From Kitasatospora sp. CB01950 (lineage in GTDB: Bacteria > Actinomycetota > Actinomycetes > Streptomycetales > Streptomycetaceae), in assembly GCF_001905465.1 (NCBI RefSeq), contig NZ_LISX01000001.1, positions 62,001-126,000 on the forward strand: a stretch of DNA of 64,000 bases, in the 5' to 3' direction. The notes below the pieces were generated by a model. The model was given only the letters and a program-made list of their open reading frames with translations, searched no databases and was not told the DNA's origin. Both the position numbers and the translations under genes were made by a program. This document shows, in pieces, positions 26,785 to 34,644 of the stretch. Position 1 is the stretch's first letter, and each line of letters begins with the position of its first letter.

Positions 26785-26822
26785 CCTGAGGGCCGCCCCG
26801 CGTGTGCGGGACGGCCCTCAGG
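26785..26822 (+). terminator. Terminator after the CHAP gene
   Basis: Arms CCTGAGGGCCG and CGGCCCTCAGG, plus an inner CCGC/GCGG pair, loop GTGT, 16 bases past the stop codon. Confidence 0.8.
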
Positions 26823-26863
26823 TCGAGACTGACGAACGTCAGTGCTCAGAGCTCACAAGCTCG

Positions 26864-26983
26864 GCGCTCAGTCACTGCAGCGAGCAGGCTTCGCTTGCGC
26901 TCAGCGCTCAGTCACTACAGCGAGCAGGCTTCGCCTGCGCTCAGCGCTCAGCCACTGCAGCGAGCAGGCTTCGCCTGCGCTCA
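26864..26983. repeat. Three 40-bp tandem repeats ending at the ino1 stop
   Basis: Three copies of a 40-base unit (starting GCGCTCAGTCACTGCAGCGA) lie head to tail at 26864, 26904 and 26944 with only a few differences. Each can fold into a small bulged hairpin closed by a TTCG loop. The last unit ends exactly with the ino1 stop codon (26981-26983). A fourth unit begins with GCGCTC inside ino1. Confidence 0.9.
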
Positions 26984-28063
26984 GCGCTCGACCTCGCCGC
27001 GGATGAACTTCTCGACGTTCTCCCTGGCCTCGTCGTCGAAGTACTGAACCGGCGGGGACTTCATGAAGTACGAGGACGCGGAGAGGATCGGGCCGCCGAT
27101 GCCGCGGTCCTTGGCGATCTTCGCGGCGCGCACGGCGTCGATGATGACACCGGCCGAGTTCGGGGAGTCCCAGACCTCGAGCTTGTACTCCAGGTTCAGC
27201 GGAACGTCGCCGAACGCACGGCCCTCAAGGCGGACGTACGCCCACTTGCGGTCGTCGAGCCACGCGACGTAGTCGGACGGGCCGATGTGGACGTTCTTGG
27301 CACCCAGCTCACGGTCGCGGATCTGCGAGGTGACGGCCTGGGTCTTGGAGATCTTCTTGGACTCCAGGCGCTCGCGCTCGAGCATGTTCTTGAAGTCCAT
27401 GTTGCCGCCGACGTTCAGCTGCATGGTGCGCTCGAGGATGACACCGCGGTCCTCGAACAGTTTGGCCATCACGCGGTGCGTGATGGTCGCGCCGACCTGG
27501 GACTTGATGTCGTCGCCGACGATCGGGACACCGGCCTCGGTGAACTTGTCGGCCCACTCCTTGGTGCCGGCGATGAACACCGGGAGGGCGTTCACGAAGG
27601 CGACCTTGGCGTCGATGGCGCACTGGGCGTAGAACTTGGCGGCGTTCTCGGAGCCCACCGGCAGGTAGCAGACGAGAACGTCGACCTGGCGGTCCTTGAG
27701 GATCTGGACGACGTCGACCGGGGTCTCGTCGGACTCCTCGATGGTCTCCCGGTAGTACTTACCCAGGCCGTCGAGGGTGTGACCACGCTGGACGGTGACG
27801 CCGGTCGGCGGCACGTCGCAGATCTTGATGGTGTTGTTCTCGCTGTTGCCGATGGCGTCGGCCAGGTCGAAGCCGACCTTCTTGGCGTCCACGTCGAAGG
27901 CGGCGACGAAGTCGACGTCCTTCACGTGGTACTCGCCGAACTGGACGTGCATCAGGCCGGGGACCTTACCGGCCGGGTCGGCGTCCTTGTAGTACTCGAC
28001 ACCCTGCACCAGCGAGGCGGCGCAGTTGCCCACGCCGACGATGGCTACGCGAACCGAACCCAT
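26981..28063 (-). CDS. ino1: Inositol-3-phosphate synthase
   Basis: NAD-dependent isomerase that turns glucose 6-phosphate into inositol 3-phosphate, the first step to phosphatidylinositol and mycothiol. The 360 residues start [21 protein letters not shown], with the NAD loop GVGNCA at 10-15, and carry the actinobacterial form of the family ([38 protein letters not shown]). The ATG at 28063 has AGGGAG upstream. The gene is followed in the cell's order by tandem repeats; padR lies upstream on the same strand, 148 bases away, as in S. coelicolor and M. tuberculosis. Confidence 0.95.
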   Translation of the reverse strand: MGSVRVAIVGVGNCAASLVQGVEYYKDADPAGKVPGLMHVQFGEYHVKDVDFVAAFDVDAKKVGFDLADAIGNSENNTIKICDVPPTGVTVQRGHTLDGLGKYYRETIEESDETPVDVVQILKDRQVDVLVCYLPVGSENAAKFYAQCAIDAKVAFVNALPVFIAGTKEWADKFTEAGVPIVGDDIKSQVGATITHRVMAKLFEDRGVILERTMQLNVGGNMDFKNMLERERLESKKISKTQAVTSQIRDRELGAKNVHIGPSDYVAWLDDRKWAYVRLEGRAFGDVPLNLEYKLEVWDSPNSAGVIIDAVRAAKIAKDRGIGGPILSASSYFMKSPPVQYFDDEARENVEKFIRGEVER

Positions 28064-28211
28064 TCCGGTTGCTCCCTGAATCTCATGAGGGTCGCCGTGG
28101 TGTGGCGGCACTCGTTCCACATCTGTTCTGACTGTCTGACGGGCGCGCGGGGCGCCCACGCCTCGCCGCGAGCGGCGGCAAGGCCGGCGCGGTGCTGCTA
28201 CAGCGCTCCGG

Positions 28212-28874
28212 TCAGGAGCGCCCCGGGCGGTCGTACGGTGGCCCGGGCGGGTCCGAGGACCCGGCGGCCGGACCACGGCCGTCCGAAGTTGGGGGGGACG
28301 CGGGGCCGCGTCCGTTTCTGGTGGCCCGCTCGGTCTCGATCAGCTCGTTGAGCCATCGGACCTCGCGTTCCACGGATTCCAGGCCGTGGCGCTGGAGTTC
28401 GAGGGTGTAGTCGTCGAACCGCTCGCGGGTGCGGGCGATGGAGCTGCGCATCCGCTCCAGCCGCTCCTCCAGCCGGCTGCGGCGGCCTTCCAGCACGCGC
28501 ATCCGGACGGCCCGGTCGGTCTGGCCGAAGAAGGCGAAGCGCACACCGAAGTGCTCGTCCTCCCAGGCGTCCGGACCGGACTCGGCGAGCAGCTCCTCGA
28601 AGCGCTGCTTCCCCTCGGGGGAGAGCCGATAGACGATCTTCGACCGCTTGCCGTTGAGCGCGGTGGCCGGGACGTACTCGACGTCCGGGTTGTCCTCGAC
28701 CAGGAAGCCCTGGGCGACCAGGTTCTTCAGGCACGGGTACAGCGTTCCGTAGGAGAAGGCCCGGAACGAGCCCAGCAGGACGTTGAGCCGCTTGCGCAGC
28801 TCGTACCCGTGCATGGGCGCGTCGTGGAGCAGGCCGAGGACGGCGAATTCGAGGACGCCGGAGCGTCGGCTCAT
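28212..28874 (-). CDS. PadR-family transcriptional regulator
   Basis: DNA-binding repressor of the PadR family, ligand unknown. The 220 residues have the winged helix-turn-helix at the N-terminus ([22 protein letters not shown], then [13 protein letters not shown]), an effector or dimer region with coiled-coil character (about 115-190), and a Gly/Pro-rich tail. A set of phased palindromes lies 71 bases upstream, between this gene and the divergent penicillin-binding protein gene. The pairing of ino1, padR and ponA is conserved in actinobacteria, so a role in envelope gene control is a fair inference. Confidence 0.88.
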   Translation of the reverse strand: MSRRSGVLEFAVLGLLHDAPMHGYELRKRLNVLLGSFRAFSYGTLYPCLKNLVAQGFLVEDNPDVEYVPATALNGKRSKIVYRLSPEGKQRFEELLAESGPDAWEDEHFGVRFAFFGQTDRAVRMRVLEGRRSRLEERLERMRSSIARTRERFDDYTLELQRHGLESVEREVRWLNELIETERATRNGRGPASPPTSDGRGPAAGSSDPPGPPYDRPGRS

Positions 28875-28944
28875 GCCGCCTTCCTCCTTCCGTAGCGGGG
28901 TCCTGCTCTTCGGATGCGGGCCCGGCCCGCAGGGTATGCCGAGC

Positions 28945-28980
28945 CGATGTGTCGCGCCGATGTATCGGCTCGATATATCG
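28945..28980. promoter_or_regulatory. Triple phased palindrome, candidate PadR operator
   Basis: Three copies of the near-palindrome CGATRTRTCG (CGATGTGTCG at 28945, CGATGTATCG at 28958, CGATATATCG at 28971) occur every 13 bases. They lie in the 296-base gap between the divergent padR and penicillin-binding protein genes, which holds no other feature I can name. ATGT/ACAT-like halves are typical of PadR sites. Confidence 0.65.
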
Positions 28981-29170
28981 GCAACAGTAACCCTGGGTCA
29001 CGGAAGGAGCAAGAGGGGCACGCGTAACCGCGATCACAAGGCCTTTGGGCAACGGGCGTGTAATGAATCCCGGTCGGTTCGTCCGGGTTGGCCTCCGATG
29101 CCCGATTGGAGACCTTTCTGGGGGCCGTACTCTGTCGCCTGTGCACCCTGAGCGAGGAGCTTGCTGAGAG

Positions 29171-31804
29171 ATGAGCGAACACCGGCGTAGGTCGGCCAAC
29201 CCCGGGGGCGAAGAGCAGCCCCCCAGGCGGGCATCCGCCGGGCGCCCGTATGCCTACGGCAGTCCCGTCGAGGGTGCACCCGACTACGCGCGCGACCAGT
29301 TGGCCGGCCCCGGTGGTCCCGGTCGTCCCGGTCCGGGAGGGCCCGGCCCCGCCGGTGGCCGCCGTGCGCCGCGGGAGACGGCCCAGCAGCCCAGGTTGAC
29401 CCGGGCGGAGATGCGCAAGCAGTCCCGCAAGGGCGGCGGGGGCGGCGGTTCCGACGGTCCGCCGAACGGTCGGAATGCCGGCCGCAACGGCAAGCCGGGC
29501 AAGAAGCGGCTGATCGACTACCCGCGCTTCGGCAAGTCCGGCTTCAAGCGGTGGATGCCGTCCTGGAAACAGGTGCTGAGCCTGTTCCTGATCTTCTTCG
29601 GCGGCAGTGTGGCCGCCATAGGCGCGGCGTTCGCCTTCATTCCAGTGCCGAACGCCAAGGACTCCATCAAGCTCCAGAACAACATCTACTACTGGGCCGA
29701 CGGCTCCGAGATGGCACGCAAGGGCGACACCAACAAGCAGTGGGTGGAGCTCTCGGAGATCAGCCGCCCGGCCCAGGACGCGGTGATCGCGGCCGAGAAC
29801 GAGACCTTCCGCACCGACAAGGGCATCGACCCCAAGGGCATCGCCCGCGCCGTCTACAACATGGCGAGCGGCGGCGAGACCCAGGGCGGCTCGACCATCA
29901 CCCAGCAGTACGTGAAGAACGTCTACCTGTCGCAGGAGCAGACGCTCAGCCGCAAGGCCAAGGAATTCATCATCGCGCTGAAGATCGCGGACGATAAGGA
30001 CACGATCCTCACCGGCTACCTCAACACCAGCTGGTACGGCCGCGGCGCCACCGGCATCCAGGCCGCCGCGCAGGCGTACTACGGGGTGGACGCCAACAAG
30101 GTGGACGTCTGTCAGGGCGCCATGCTGGCAGGCCTGTTGAAGGGTGCGGCGCTGTACGACCCGACCCTGAACCAGGGCAACCACGACCGGATGCAGGAGC
30201 GCTGGGAGTACGTCCTCAACCGGATGGAGGCCACCAAGGTCATCACGGCCGAGGAGCGCGCCAAGTGCGGGCAGAAGTTCCCCGAGCCGATCTCGGTGAA
30301 GGCCCCGGCCAGCATGCAGGGCGAGGTCTACTACCTGGTCGAGGCCGCCAACCAGTTCGTGATGGCCAATGACAAGTCCATCAACGAGGCCCAGCTGAAC
30401 CGCGGCGGCTTCCAGATCCACACCACCTTCGAGAAGGACAAGGTGGATGCCCTGAAGACGGCCGTGGACCAGGTCAAGAATGAGTCGCTGGACACCAACA
30501 AGCGTGAGGCGGACAAGTTCGTCCAGGTCGGTGCTGCCTCGGTGAACCCCAGCAATGGTGCGATCGTGGCGATGTACGGCGGCGACGGCATCGAGAACGG
30601 CCACTACAGCAACAACGCGGACTCCAAGGTCCCGGTCGGCTCGACCTTCAAGCCGTTCGTGCTGGCTGCCGCGATGCAGTACGGCGTGCAGACCAAGAGC
30701 GGCGCGAACGGTCAGCCGACCCAGATCAACTCGGACTCGCTGTACCTCGCGGACAACATGTCGCCGATCTACTCCAAGGACGGCAAGCCGCTGACGGGCG
30801 ACGACGGCAAGCCCTACAAGCAGCGCAACGACGGCCCGGGGAAGCCCGGTTACGTGTCGTTGAAGCGGGCCATGCAGAACTCGTACAACGTCCCGTTCGT
30901 GCAGCTCGGCCAGGACGTGGGCGGCAAGACCGTGGAGAAGATGGTCACCGAGCTGGGAATCCTGCCCGGCAGCCTGGAGCCGTCCTCGACCATCACCTTC
31001 CCGCTGGGCACCTCGCACCCGAGCTCGATCCGGATGGCCTCGGCCTACTCGGTGTTCGCGGCCCGCGGGCAGCAGATCGACCCGTACTCGGTGTCGAAGG
31101 TGGAGCGCGACGGCAAGGAGATGCCGAACCTCACCAGGAACCCGCAGCCGAAGAAGGTGTTGGAGCAGGCGGTCGCCGACAACGTCACCGACGTGCTGGA
31201 GAACGTGGCGAAGAACGGCACCGGCACCAAGACCAACTCGCTCGGACGGCCGGTGGCCGGCAAGACCGGTACCACCGATGCCGGTACCTCGGCCTGGTGG
31301 GTGGGGTACACCCCGGAGCTGTCCACCGCGGTCGGCATGTGGCGCGAGGAGCCCGGCAACCCCAAGTTGCTGTCGCTGAACGGCACCGCGGGCCACGAGT
31401 CCGTGCACGGTGGTGACTTCCCGACCGACATCTTCACCCGGTACATGAAGATCGTCATGAAGGACAAGCCGATCAAGGACTTCCCGAACCCCGCGCCGTG
31501 GGGCACCCAGGTCGACTCCTCGGGCGCCCCGATCAGCCCGTCGGCGCCCGCCTCGGCCTCGTCCTCGACGTCCGCGGAGTCGAGCGCGTCGACCGAGCCG
31601 TCCGGCTCCAAGTCGCCGGACGCCGGCGAGTCGCCGTCGCCGAGCGGCAGCTCGACCTGCCAGGGCAATGGCAACGGCAACGGCAACTGCGGTCCTTCCC
31701 GGTCGCCGAAGCCGAGCAAGAGCCCGAGCGAGAGCGCCAGCGGCAGCCCGAGCGCGCCGCCGGGCGGCGGGCCCGGCGGCCTGGTCGGACTCATGGGCCA
31801 CTAG
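29171..31804 (+). CDS. Class A penicillin-binding protein (transglycosylase/transpeptidase)
   Basis: Bifunctional enzyme that polymerises lipid II and cross-links peptidoglycan on the outer face of the membrane. The 877 residues have a Gly/Pro/Arg-rich cytoplasmic start, a transmembrane helix (about 135-157), a GT51 domain with AENETF at 208-213 and GGSTITQQYVKN around 239-250, and a transpeptidase domain with the catalytic S491-TFK, SYN at 571-573 and KTG at 698-700. The tail (about 780-877) is rich in Ser, Pro, Gly and Asn. It corresponds in position to ponA1 of mycobacteria. GAGGAG precedes the ATG. Confidence 0.95.
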   Translation: MSEHRRRSANPGGEEQPPRRASAGRPYAYGSPVEGAPDYARDQLAGPGGPGRPGPGGPGPAGGRRAPRETAQQPRLTRAEMRKQSRKGGGGGGSDGPPNGRNAGRNGKPGKKRLIDYPRFGKSGFKRWMPSWKQVLSLFLIFFGGSVAAIGAAFAFIPVPNAKDSIKLQNNIYYWADGSEMARKGDTNKQWVELSEISRPAQDAVIAAENETFRTDKGIDPKGIARAVYNMASGGETQGGSTITQQYVKNVYLSQEQTLSRKAKEFIIALKIADDKDTILTGYLNTSWYGRGATGIQAAAQAYYGVDANKVDVCQGAMLAGLLKGAALYDPTLNQGNHDRMQERWEYVLNRMEATKVITAEERAKCGQKFPEPISVKAPASMQGEVYYLVEAANQFVMANDKSINEAQLNRGGFQIHTTFEKDKVDALKTAVDQVKNESLDTNKREADKFVQVGAASVNPSNGAIVAMYGGDGIENGHYSNNADSKVPVGSTFKPFVLAAAMQYGVQTKSGANGQPTQINSDSLYLADNMSPIYSKDGKPLTGDDGKPYKQRNDGPGKPGYVSLKRAMQNSYNVPFVQLGQDVGGKTVEKMVTELGILPGSLEPSSTITFPLGTSHPSSIRMASAYSVFAARGQQIDPYSVSKVERDGKEMPNLTRNPQPKKVLEQAVADNVTDVLENVAKNGTGTKTNSLGRPVAGKTGTTDAGTSAWWVGYTPELSTAVGMWREEPGNPKLLSLNGTAGHESVHGGDFPTDIFTRYMKIVMKDKPIKDFPNPAPWGTQVDSSGAPISPSAPASASSSTSAESSASTEPSGSKSPDAGESPSPSGSSTCQGNGNGNGNCGPSRSPKPSKSPSESASGSPSAPPGGGPGGLVGLMGH

Positions 31805-31814
31805 CGCACCAGCA

Positions 31815-31881
31815 GAATCCCGGCGCAACCGCCACAGAGGGGCACCGGATCGCGGACGGCGATCCGGTGCCCCTCTTCGGT
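31815..31881. repeat. 67-bp direct repeat, left copy
   Basis: Sixty-five of 67 bases match the copy at 32940-33006. It starts GAATCCCGGCGCAACCGCC and contains the terminator of the penicillin-binding protein gene. The two copies frame a 1058-base islet. Confidence 0.92.
31836..31876 (+). terminator. Terminator of the penicillin-binding protein gene
   Basis: Perfect 18-base arms (AGAGGGGCACCGGATCGC and its complement) with a 5-base loop, followed by TCGG, 31 bases after the stop codon. Confidence 0.88.
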
Positions 31882-32034
31882 GTATTGCGGGCAGGCCGGC
31901 GAACGACCCGTCAGGCGGAGTTCTCGTTGGAGACGTCCAGGCAGGTGTGAGCGTGTGCCGCCCGCGCCGGTGTTGCCCCAGGCGTTGAGGCAGTTTTGGG
32001 CGGCTGCGCGCGGCTGCATCTGGATGCCCTTGCG

Positions 32035-32190
32035 ATGAGGTCACCGCGCCTGGACTACGTGGACTCGGAGATCTACGACGTGCTGCGCCGTTACCAGGGG
32101 CCTGGACAGGAGGTGTACGACGAGGCCAAGAAGCGGGTTGGGCTTTACTGCATCATGGCGAAGTACAACGCCATCTCCCGCAACCGCTAG
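32035..32190 (+). CDS. Hypothetical short protein in islet
   Basis: I do not recognise this 51-residue product (MRSPRLDYVDSEIYDVLRRY onward). It is charged, probably helical, and contains KKRVGLYCIMAKYN near the end. It could be an intact small protein or the tail of a lost longer gene, since the frame stays open upstream for 13 codons. No convincing ribosome-binding site precedes the ATG. The next gene begins 16 bases after its stop. Confidence 0.35.
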   Translation: MRSPRLDYVDSEIYDVLRRYQGPGQEVYDEAKKRVGLYCIMAKYNAISRNR

Positions 32191-32206
32191 TGGAGTTGAG
32201 AGCGCG

Positions 32207-32656
32207 ATGCCCGCAGACCAGCCGTTTGTCAGGCACGAGGGGACCGTCGTCCTCCTGATGTTGCTGTTCGGCTTTCTCACCACTCCGGTGTTGATCCTCT
32301 ACGGCGTCAGGGGACTGCTCCGTGCCAGGCAAGCCGTCTCCCGGGCGGCGATCTTGGTGGCAGGCTCCGTTCTGGCGTGGGCCATGACGATCGGTCTTTA
32401 CACCTGGGGCCTGCTGCACCTGTTCATAGCCGACGACTACACCGAGGCAAGGGCGTGCGACGCGGCGTTGGGGAAGTCCCTTGTGGGGTACGACCCCTCG
32501 TTCGTCCCCTTGCGGTTCGACTGCATCGGCTCCGATGGCCACACGGCTTCCGTGGTCGTCCCTTCGTACATCAACCCGGTGCTGGCCGTGCTCGTGGTCT
32601 GTGCCGTGACGCTCACCGCATTCGCGATCGTTCGAACCAAGGAGAGAACCCCGTGA
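32207..32656 (+). CDS. Hypothetical membrane protein in islet
   Basis: Function unknown. The 149 residues have three hydrophobic helices (about 13-34, 44-68 and 125-143). The loop between helices two and three, about 50 residues, contains two cysteines (ARACDAAL and RFDCIGSDG) that may form an outside disulfide. The ATG has GGAG ten bases upstream. The stop overlaps the GTG of the following frame (GTGA), which points to a real two-gene unit. Confidence 0.6.
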   Translation: MPADQPFVRHEGTVVLLMLLFGFLTTPVLILYGVRGLLRARQAVSRAAILVAGSVLAWAMTIGLYTWGLLHLFIADDYTEARACDAALGKSLVGYDPSFVPLRFDCIGSDGHTASVVVPSYINPVLAVLVVCAVTLTAFAIVRTKERTP

Positions 32657-32905
32657 CGGCGAACACTCCTCGGCGCAGCGTGCTGCGCCGTGCCAGTGGC
32701 GTTGCCGCAGGCGCCGTGATCGGATCACAGGTGTTCGCGGTGCCCGGTCATGCGGCGGTACCCACCCCCGGGCCCCGACGGTGACCGGTTGCGCAGGCTC
32801 CGCGAGTGGGCCTTCACCCCCGGACGGGGTGCGGGGAGCATGACCGATCCGCTCCAGCCCGAGCGTCTGGAGGCCGCGAAGCGCCTGGCCGGTAGGCAGG
32901 CCTGA
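32653..32905 (+). pseudogene. Tat-signal secreted protein, apparently frameshifted remnant
   Basis: The first 43 codons from GTG 32653 encode a twin-arginine signal peptide (TPRRSVLRRASGVAAGAVIG, ending in an AHA-like PGHAA cleavage region) and stop at 32784. In the next frame, from 32759 to 32905, an open stretch continues with YPPPGPDGDRLRRLREWAF and ends in LEAAKRLAGRQA. The two parts read together look like a small exported protein broken by a one- or two-base change near 32755-32765. Alternatively only a short peptide is made. Product unknown. Confidence 0.5.
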
Positions 32906-32939
32906 CCTCTTGGCCACAGTGGCGGGGCCAGGTCTGGTC

Positions 32940-33006
32940 GAATCCCGGCGCAACCGCCACAGAGGGGCACCGGATCGCGGACCGCGATCCTGTGCCCCTC
33001 TTCGGT
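32940..33006. repeat. 67-bp direct repeat, right copy
   Basis: Matches 31815-31881 with two base changes. After the repeat both copies continue with TTGCGGGC once a 3-base gap is allowed, so the duplication may be slightly longer. Confidence 0.92.
32961..33001 (+). terminator. Duplicated terminator at right end of islet
   Basis: Arms AGAGGGGCACCGGATCGC and GCGATCCTGTGCCCCTCT with one mismatch and a 5-base loop. It stands only 27 bases before the start of the GT87-like gene. Confidence 0.8.
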
Positions 33007-33027
33007 TGCGGGCGAGGGTGCGGCAGT

Positions 33028-34581
33028 ATGTGCGCCATGACGTCCAGCCTGCGTGACGAGACCTCAGCGCCCGGACCGGCTCCGGCCGCGGGGCCGCTGC
33101 CGAACACCGTGGTGGTGCCTGCGGACGAGGACCCGGTGGCGGAGGCCGGCAGCGAGCTGCTGGGCGGGCCGCCCGGGCGTCGGGCGCTGCTCGGGGTGTC
33201 CTGGTGGACGCCCGCGAAGTTCCTGGCGGTGGCGGTGATCGTCGTCTACGTGCTGGGGCTGTTCCAGAAGGCGTCGTGCTTCCACGAGGGCTGGTTCTTC
33301 GGCGCCACCAGCCAGTACACGCACGCCTGTTACAGCGACATCCCGCACCTGTTCTCGGCGCGCGGCTTCGCGGACGGCAGCCGGCCGTACCTGGACCCGA
33401 TCCCGCAGGGTTCGCCGGACATGCAGTACCTGGAGTACCCGGTGCTGACCGGTCTGTTCATCCAGATCGCGGCCTGGCTGACCACCCACAGCGGCGACAT
33501 GATGAGCCGCGAGCAGTGGTTCTGGCTGGTCAACGCCGGGATGCTGCTGATCTGCGCGGTGATCGCGGTGGTCGCGGTCTCCCGCACCAACCGCCGCCGC
33601 CCGTGGGACGCGCTGCTGTTCGCCCTGGCCCCGTGCCTGGCGCTGGACTCCACCATCAACTGGGACCTGCTCGCGGTGGCACTGGCCGCCGTGGCGATGG
33701 CGTACTGGTCGGGCTCCAGGCCGGTCCTGGCGGGTGTGTTCATCGGTCTGGCGACCGCCGCGAAGCTCTATCCGCTGCTGCTGCTCGGACCCCTGCTGGT
33801 GCTCTGTCTGAGAACCGGCAAATGGAGGGACTTCGGCCTGGTCTTCGGCGGCACGGCCGGTGCCTGGCTGATCGTCAACGTGCCGATCATGCTGGCGAAT
33901 TGGAAGGGCTGGCTGACCTTCTACAGCTTCAGCCAGGTCCGCACCGAGGACTACGGCTCGTTCTGGCTGATCCTGATGCAGGCGGTACGCAACGGGCAGC
34001 ACCTGGAGAGCCTGAACACCTGGATCGCGATCCTGCTGGTGGTCAGCTGCCTGGCGATCGGCTGGCTGGCAATCAGCGCCCCGCGCCGCCCGCGCTTCGC
34101 GCAGCTGGCTTTCCTGGTGGTCGCCGCGTTCGTGCTGACCAACAAGGTGTACTCGCCGCAGTACGTGCTCTGGCTGATCCCGCTGGCGGTGCTGGCCCGG
34201 CCGCGCTGGCGGGACATCCTGATCTGGCAGGCCTGCGAGGTGCTGTACTTCCTCGGCATCTGGTCGTACCTGGCCTACAACGGCGACACCAAGCACCACG
34301 GCATCGACCTGCAGTGGTACCACTTCTCGATCGCGCTGCACCTGGTCGGCACCCTGTACATCTGCTACCTGGTGGTCCGCGACATCCTCTACCCGGACCG
34401 CGATCCGGTGCGCTGGGACGGCAGCGACGACCCGTCGGGCGGTGTGCTGGACGGCGCCCCGGACCGGTTCGTGCTCGGCTCGGCGCGCGGCCTGCGCGAG
34501 GAGGAGAGCTACGCCGACTACGCCCCGCAGGGCGAGGCCGACTGGCTGGTCAAGATCGAACCCGAGCAGCAGCCCAAGTAG
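33028..34581 (+). CDS. GT87-like polytopic membrane glycosyltransferase
   Basis: Probable polyprenyl-phosphate-sugar-dependent mannosyl- or glycosyltransferase of the GT87/DUF2029 type; the position matches Rv0051 of M. tuberculosis. The 517-residue form has about ten hydrophobic helices after a 60-residue polar start. The first outside loop holds aspartates (DIPHLF, PYLDPIP) and the phrase YLEYPVLTGLF, as in this family. The tail is acidic. ATG 33028 has GAGGG nine bases upstream; ATG 33037 is an alternative. Sugar and acceptor cannot be told from sequence. Confidence 0.75.
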   Translation: MCAMTSSLRDETSAPGPAPAAGPLPNTVVVPADEDPVAEAGSELLGGPPGRRALLGVSWWTPAKFLAVAVIVVYVLGLFQKASCFHEGWFFGATSQYTHACYSDIPHLFSARGFADGSRPYLDPIPQGSPDMQYLEYPVLTGLFIQIAAWLTTHSGDMMSREQWFWLVNAGMLLICAVIAVVAVSRTNRRRPWDALLFALAPCLALDSTINWDLLAVALAAVAMAYWSGSRPVLAGVFIGLATAAKLYPLLLLGPLLVLCLRTGKWRDFGLVFGGTAGAWLIVNVPIMLANWKGWLTFYSFSQVRTEDYGSFWLILMQAVRNGQHLESLNTWIAILLVVSCLAIGWLAISAPRRPRFAQLAFLVVAAFVLTNKVYSPQYVLWLIPLAVLARPRWRDILIWQACEVLYFLGIWSYLAYNGDTKHHGIDLQWYHFSIALHLVGTLYICYLVVRDILYPDRDPVRWDGSDDPSGGVLDGAPDRFVLGSARGLREEESYADYAPQGEADWLVKIEPEQQPK

Positions 34582-34592
34582 GCCGGAAGCAA

Positions 34593-34626
34593 CCGAGCCC
34601 GCCTCCCGGAAGGGAGGCGGGCTCGG
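34593..34626. terminator. Bidirectional terminator between GT87-like and racemase-like genes
   Basis: Perfect hairpin with arms CCGAGCCCGCCTCCC and GGGAGGCGGGCTCGG, loop GGAA, in the 63-base gap between convergent genes. Confidence 0.88.
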
Positions 34627-34644
34627 CCCGTTGAGCGGCCGGTC

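Larger units (their letters stand above)
31882..32939. other. Repeat-bounded islet of unknown small genes
   Basis: This 1058-base segment lies between the two 67-bp repeats and interrupts an otherwise conserved neighbourhood (penicillin-binding protein gene then GT87 gene). Base composition looks visibly less GC-rich than its surroundings. It holds a short reading frame, a membrane protein gene and a broken Tat-signal gene, all plus strand. Bases 31882-32034 carry no gene I can support. No transposase or integrase is present. Confidence 0.7.

Noticed and set aside
26864..26983. CRISPR array
   Set aside because: The 40-bp units are directly adjacent with no spacers, and no cas genes are present.
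27918..27935. parS-like CTTCACGTGGTAC inside ino1
   Set aside because: Only the central TTCACGTG matches; the outer arms are not palindromic.
31801..32019. Minus-strand small gene at the left end of the islet
   Set aside because: It covers the terminator repeat and has no ribosome-binding site; a fragment ending TCLDVSNENSA in another frame is suggestive but too short to support.
28871..32044. Long open frame opposite the penicillin-binding protein gene
   Set aside because: All catalytic motifs of the penicillin-binding protein are on the plus strand; the opposite frame has none.
31815..33006. Insertion sequence or transposon
   Set aside because: The bounding repeats are direct, not inverted, and contain a host terminator; no transposase or integrase is encoded.
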